From assembly GCA_014338405.1 (NCBI GenBank), contig JTDE01000155.1:179065-243064 (forward strand): a stretch of DNA of 64,000 bases. The letters run 5' to 3'. How positions within the stretch are numbered: position 1 is the first letter of the stretch; every line of letters starts with the position of its first letter. This DNA is from Paragonimus skrjabini miyazakii. Its lineage: Eukaryota; Platyhelminthes; Trematoda; Plagiorchiida; Troglotrematidae. Made by a program: the position numbers and the translations under genes. Under the pieces are notes generated by a model. It ran no database searches and was not told the origin of the DNA. It saw only the letters and a program-made list of their open reading frames with translations. Of the stretch, positions 58,770-64,000 are shown piece by piece.

Positions 58770-59027
58770 ATGCACGAAAGAGGGTGACGATGGCCCAGCA
58801 ACCGAAGATTGGAACAATCCATATGCAAACAGGTTGTGTAATCGCCGTGTGATCCCTAGACTCGGCGACATGAGCGGACTGAATATGAGCCCATTGTTGT
58901 TGTCCGAACAAGAACCCGATGACAAAGTAAACGAACTGGTGACCGGTGTGCACTGGACAAGCAATCTTGAAAGTCCGTCGCGCGGTAATGGACTGAAACA
59001 GGATGAGGATTGTGAGGAAGTAGGTAT
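58770..59027 (+). CDS. candidate internal exon of an unknown gene
   Basis: The frame from about 58770 reads an acidic, hydrophilic peptide (EGDDGPATEDWNNPYANRL, then SEQEPDDKVNELVTGVHW) and reaches a donor-like GTAG|GTATGAG at about 59027, just before the in-frame TGA. An acceptor-like ACGAAAG precedes it, with a poor pyrimidine tract. Local GC is higher than in the surroundings. I do not recognise the protein, and the exon is supported by composition and splice-like ends only. Confidence 0.3.
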
Positions 59028-59039
59028 GAGATGATTGTA

Positions 59040-61063
59040 ATTTGGTGCTGCAGAGCGACCATCGTGAGGAATCGTGAAACTAAAACGGTTTTTTTCATTT
59101 GTTCGGTATGGACGGATTCAAGTAGTCCGAGCCGCGTTGACCGCAATACTTCGTCATTCAACAGTGCAGCTATTTTCTGCAATGGCACTGAAATCAACGG
59201 TTGTCATTACCTAAGCACAGTGATGGGAACAAGTACCATCAAAATGTAAGTGAGTTATTGTAATGGACCAGGTAAGATGAATGACTGAAGATGGTTCTGG
59301 TCTAATAATATAACAAAATACTTTGACTTACAATAATCTGATCAGCAAAAGCTACTTGAGAATTTCCGGTACCTAGATGAGTTCAGCTATTTCAATGATC
59401 AATATACAGGTTTGGGGCTAGGGGCCTAAGGTGCACGGGGTCCAGTCGATTTGTCTTATTCGGAATACCCGCGCGAACAGCCGGGAACTGGTGTAGACAG
59501 TGATGGTCGAATAGTTTGTCTACATTTCATGCACAAATAAGTCAGGTCTGTGGTCTTCAAAGCAGGAGTGAGGTTAAACAATTAGACTGAATGCTCAGTT
59601 TAAACCAGTACCGATACCCTTTACACACCATAGATGATAAAGATTTGTTACTACGCCACTAGCCTTCATTATTCCCATAGACATACTGTCATAAGCTGAG
59701 TAACTGACGCTATCTATATAACAGGGTCCGGTCCCACCCGATCTTGTAACAATATCCCATACTTCGAGGACACAAAGTATATACCGTACTGGTCAGTCCT
59801 TATTAATTCCAGTCAACTTGGGTTGCGTGTTGTTTGAAGAAAACCAATATCAAAGAAAAATCATTTTCAGCTGTATATTCAATGTTGAACAACTTACTAC
59901 CCGGCATACGTAGACCATCTGGTACTCTTTCTCGTAAAGAAAAAGAAGGGATGGAATAAATTGCGTTTGATGAACGTTGTTTAAAATAGAGATCGCCCGA
60001 GGTAGGTGCCCATAAACGGGTAGTTTGTAGTCATAAGAGACATATAGGGTTCTTTTTTAATGTTTCACTTCACTGGGACTCTTCTACGACAGAGGTAGCC
60101 CCAGATGTCTTATGGGACAGTTGCATCATAAGCTTTCAGGTCCGAAAATCTCACTACTGTTGGCTGGGAAAAGAAGTGTCGCTGGTTGTGTCTCTGTCAA
60201 AGATGATCGGTACACCTGTGGTCAGGTGGAAAATCTAACCCTGATTTCCATTTTTTGGTCTCGATGTGTCTTCTGGAAGTCGTTGTATTTTAAAACCTGT
60301 AAATAACCATGCCGTGATAGAAACAAGCCTACAAACTACTTGGTTGTCATACAATGTCTTGGCATCTCTTGTGAGGCTGGTGATGCCTGCTGAAAAATGC
60401 TCTTCGGGATGCGTTTCTTCTGTTTACATATGAAATGGAAATTTGTGAACCGTTTAGACAACAATCTCTTTCGCTCTCTCTCTATATCCTTTGTGAAAAC
60501 CACTGATCAGACTTAGGCTAATTTGGTAGCTTGTCTTATTCTTAATGCATACAACGCCAACCGGTTAGGTTGGTTGCGTCAAATGTTGCCCACATGCCAG
60601 TGAATTATCATGCCATTTTCCAGAACAGGACTAAACCGTTGGCCTTCTTGCGCATAGATTTCTACCATTAATCTCAGTCAAAATTTCATACCATTGGGTA
60701 CAACTTACCCATAATGTTTAAAAGCGTTTGTTAAGAATATGGGATGTTTTCTATTATAACTTTCCTAGTGTGAGATAAATATTCTGAAACACTAGTTCTT
60801 GGTTTGCCATCGAAACTAATGCATATTTAGTCGAGTATGTTCTCGCTGAGCACGATTCCGGGAATAATTTTTCCAAAGAAACATTGATGAATTTCTAGCA
60901 AATCCATAAAACATTTAACAACCGATAGTACGATGTATTCATATCTATTTCCGAGTAAAGTATACTATATAATCCTAGGAAGTAAGAAAATTTACAATTA
61001 CCTACACTTTGCAACTTCTGCCCTGTTAATGGTAAGCTGCTTCGCAGTTGGGCCATTTAACAA
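59040..61063. other. 2 kb without a recognised gene
   Basis: AT-rich, short open frames; nothing supported. Confidence 0.5.
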
Positions 61064-61176
61064 TAAATTCGAAAGGGGTCGACTGGAAAATCTAAAGGAA
61101 TACGACGACTGCGATCAGTTGTAGGTGATGTTCAATCTATATGAAAACCAAAATCCCCTACTACTCATCAGTAATC
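61064..61176 (+). mobile_element. hammerhead repeat, tail-only copy
   Basis: A diverged tail of the repeat (TTCGAAAGGGGTCGACTGG to ACTACTCATCAGTAATC) immediately upstream of a full unit in the same orientation, as at 17726-17865. It lacks the hammerhead. Confidence 0.75.
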
Positions 61177-61608
61177 AAACTACCGCTCAACGAGTTAATG
61201 CTTCTGTGATTTCAACTTGGGGAGAAATCCGAATCGTGGAGTCATCCGTTGGAATTGATATAACAGTTTATGTGTCTCCTATGAAGACGATCGGACAATC
61301 ATAGCATTACCCACAAGCGAAAGTGGTTGAACGTTCTCATATGATAATTCGGTCGTGCCTAACGTGAAGTCAATGGCGCAGCGGTAAACACGGTTGCCTC
61401 AAGAACAACGTGGCCGTGGTTCAAGTCCCGGCAGTGGCGATGATATGCACTACTGACGAGCTTTAATGAGAGTGAAACTCGAGTCTAGTGCTTGTTCTGT
61501 TCGAGAGGGTCCGACTGAACAGTCTATGGGAATGCGACAGCTGCGTTCACTTGTGGGCGATGTTTAATCTATATGAAAAACCTAAATCTCATAATACTCG
61601 TCAGTAAA
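61177..61608 (+). mobile_element. hammerhead-bearing SINE/retrozyme unit, copy 5
   Basis: A full unit of about 432 bases. The tRNA-like head has the best-matching boxes of the family: A box TGGCGCAGCGG (61375-61385) and B box GGTTCAAGTCC (61419-61429). The hammerhead follows at 61447-61491, then a diverged tail. The order and the tail-unit arrangement are the same as at 17.7-18.3 kb. Confidence 0.85.
61447..61491 (+). ncRNA. type I hammerhead ribozyme, intact core
   Basis: Stem I pairs GCACTA (61447-61452) with TAGTGC (61486-61491). The core CTGACGA is at 61453-61459, GAAA at 61474-61477, GTC at 61483-61485. Stem II is closed by a G-U pair next to the core (61460 with 61473), which may weaken it. 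Predicted cleavage falls between 61485 and 61486. Confidence 0.83.
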
Positions 61609-62888
61609 TAACTTCAGTAGTTTGGCTGAGTCAAATTACTTTCACATGAGAGGATATCACGTTTTATAGTTGGTAAATAAGGATTATTGCTGGTAGATTG
61701 AAGTCTATGGGAGGAGAAGGAGCAAAAATGAGGAAGGTAATTAGTATACTTTCCTGCAACATCAATGAACCTAACCCCGTGACCTACCGAATACATCCCT
61801 ATGCTGATGTTTAATCATCGGTTAACGGTCAACGGCCAATGTGCGTGATGATGACCGGACACAGCTAAGTACAAACAACTACATACTGGCTAGTAGAAAC
61901 AACAGCTTGCACAAACAAATGTGTTCCCCAAATAATTACCATGAAGGTAGAGTGTACTCCACTTTTCAGCAGGTTTAAATGGTGAATCTCTTGCCGATAA
62001 ACAAGTTTTGATTGAACTATTTTAATATTTTTTTGTATATGTTTAGTTTCTCTTGTGCCAAATTCCCACTACAATACCATAAGATAGTACTCAAGTACTC
62101 AATGCCTGCTGGAACAGTATGAAGCAAATTAAAGAGTGCCCTTGAATAACTGAAGAACAGATCAATCGCAAAACAAGTATGGATACACGGATTATGAGAC
62201 TAAGTCATTATAAGACAAATCACTCAAATGTGAATGATGATCGGTGTTTGTTTAGGAATTGCTCAAGTTTCACCATGGAACCATTTTCAAAGACGACGGC
62301 AAGTATAGGAAAATTTTTTTCCAATGGCCTGTTTCAATCTAGACAGGAAGACTGCCACTTTCAAGGGAAACACGTTTCAAGAACCACAAAGCGAGTTGTA
62401 AAAATTAGTTGCACGGACTACACATAAACTCATAAAGTTTTCGAGACGGATCATACTTTAAATTCAAAGCGTCTACAGGCCTTGCAACATGTGCCAGAAC
62501 TTTGACTGGTTGGTCAACTCAAATGGTGGAACCGGAATTCGTATGCTTACTGCACGCGTTCGTAGGCAGTTGATGACATCAACACTCGTTACAAACTTGT
62601 CCACGCACTCGTAGCAAAAAGAAGTCGTTCTTTACTCCACGTAATCCACTTTGTTCACATTTAGGAATTGCGTTTGCAGCAGGATGGATCGGGATTGCTT
62701 CCTAAATCACGTGATGGGGCCAGCAACTAACCTTTTGAAATCATTTGAAATCAAAGGTTAATCAACTGTCGCCTTGAGTTGCGCGAAGGTTGTAGTATTT
62801 TATCTTTATCACACTCCACAATCCCTGCCTATGTGCCCAAAAACAATTCGTACAAACCCTCCACCTCCCCTGGCCAATCATTCCATAC
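61609..62888. other. 1.3 kb without a recognised gene
   Basis: Nothing supported beyond short open frames. Confidence 0.5.
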
Positions 62889-63028
62889 CCACTTGAAACC
62901 CGAGCAAGCGTGAATCGCTCGACACTGATGAACGCATTTTTCATGACAGGCACGTGTAACAATTCAACACGTTCACCAACACTCCCACCTCCACCCCCAT
63001 CCTCAGTAGACTGTGATTCGTACCACTC
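62889..63028 (-). CDS. candidate internal exon of an unknown gene
   Basis: On the minus strand an acceptor AAAAATCTCAG opens a frame reading EWYESQSTEDGGGGGSVGER and then VELLHVPVMKNAFISVERF, reaching a donor-like AAGTGG|GTATGG. The acidic and poly-Gly start followed by an ordered stretch is protein-like. A donor-like AAAGG|GTAAGT at about 63086 and another protein-like minus-strand frame at 63595-63855 suggest a gene on this strand, but I cannot join them or name the product. Confidence 0.25.
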
Positions 63029-63139
63029 CTGAGATTTTTCATGACCAATTTGACACGTGATAATTTTCATATATAACTTGCACTTACCCTTTGTAATTGT
63101 AAGAGCCTGATGAGAATGACCGAAAACAGCTGTTTGCAA

Positions 63140-64000
63140 AATTGACTTCTTATTTTATTTTCTGTCAAATTACAGCGATATAAAATTTGCATACCGCTCA
63201 TGAAGTAGTACACAACAGGTGATTCCGTGTTCTACAAGAAGCTATACATACTATGAATACCAATGAATGACAGAACCCCAAGTCCTTGAGATCGTCGCGG
63301 TCAAACTCTTTCATGACGATCCGTTAAAGTCCATTTCCGCGTACACGTTTTATCTGATTTTGTGATAACTATTTCACACCGATCGACTCGAACATTTAGC
63401 ATATCAGTTGCATGAAAATCATCAGCAATGGTTCACTAACTAGCAGGATAAAGCAGACCAGGCAAGTGCACTAGCCTGCTGATATTTCAAGTCGAATAGT
63501 ACAAATGTCTGCCTTTGGATGCATTAACCTTGTCACCGGTTGCCTGCAAGCAGAATCTACACCGAATATTAACTTGACTGTTCCAAGATTAACTCTAGGA
63601 CATACGGGCTTTTTGTGTAGCTAAGACCAGTTTTTGTTCATTGCAGATTACACTATGAAGCGCCCCAAGGAAATTCAATTGTCCTAAGGGTCCAACCGAC
63701 AGTGTATGTGTTGTATGCATACCATGCACGCTTGCATTACTTGTCCATTTACTACGAGGTGCACTGGGGGAAGATTCGACGCCATTGCAATCAAATGTGA
63801 AATACTTTGCATGAAGTGGATTGCATGTTTTTCTGAACAGAATGTTATCCAGCAATCCACCTAGTTGATGTAGGTTGTCGTGTTAACAAAATCGTCAGTC
63901 TGATATGAACGAGAATGTCTTTGCTGAAAGGAATCCAGTTGTTGACTTGCCATACTCCGGCTGATTTTCCGCGTTTTCACTTATCCGTTCTAACTAAAAA
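63140..64000. other. end of window, no confident gene
   Basis: Holds the minus-strand frame 63855-63595 (NPLHAKYFTFDCNGVESSP), which is possibly exonic. No domain, start codon or splice pair could be settled. Confidence 0.35.

Noticed and set aside
1..64000. CRISPR arrays, bacterial operons, origins or phage genes
   Set aside because: The sequence is eukaryotic in structure (spliced genes, retroelements); no such feature is visible.

Overview
The window looks like a piece of an intron-rich, repeat-rich flatworm genome, most probably a digenean trematode. The case rests on the combination seen here: a C2H2 transcription-factor gene spread over at least 25 kb by long introns, degenerate Penelope-like, Ty3/gypsy-type and endonuclease/reverse-transcriptase (EEP/RT) non-LTR retroelements, and a tRNA-headed short repeat that carries a hammerhead ribozyme, an arrangement known from the Schistosoma Sm-alpha repeats. 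The species cannot be fixed from the sequence alone.

Layout. 1-650: a dispersed repeat, then the apparent 3'-terminal exon of a plus-strand gene entering from the left. 650-8.9 kb: no gene recognised. 8.9-12.3 kb: non-LTR debris, with an inverted 5' part carrying a decayed EEP endonuclease and a forward 3' end. 12.8-15.55 kb, minus strand: an intronless 921-codon armadillo-repeat ORF resembling ODAD2/ARMC4, the outer dynein arm docking factor. 17.7-18.3 kb: first hammerhead short repeat. 20.8-46.2 kb (possibly to 55.2 kb), minus strand: a multi-exon zinc-finger gene whose fingers match the RREB1/hindsight (pebbled) family. Its introns contain hammerhead short repeats, an antisense gypsy-type element, LINE 3' ends and other repeats. 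47.7-48.3 kb: a short element apparently made of LINE 5'- and 3'-end sequence. 50.9-52.0 kb: Penelope-like reverse transcriptase and GIY-YIG remnant. 55-64 kb: a few candidate exons of unknown genes and another hammerhead repeat (61.1-61.6 kb).

The most notable content is the short-repeat family of about 430 bp found at four loci. Each well-preserved unit has a 5' region of about 180 bp, a tRNA-like pol III head with A and B boxes, a type I hammerhead fold with a 6-bp stem I, and a tail. At one locus two cleavage sites lie 432 bp apart in direct orientation. At another, two copies form a long inverted repeat inside an intron. Three copies keep every core residue. The other main results are the RREB1-like gene, reconstructed by matching splice phases and with CtBP-type motifs, and the intronless, divergent ODAD2-like gene, which may be a retrocopy.
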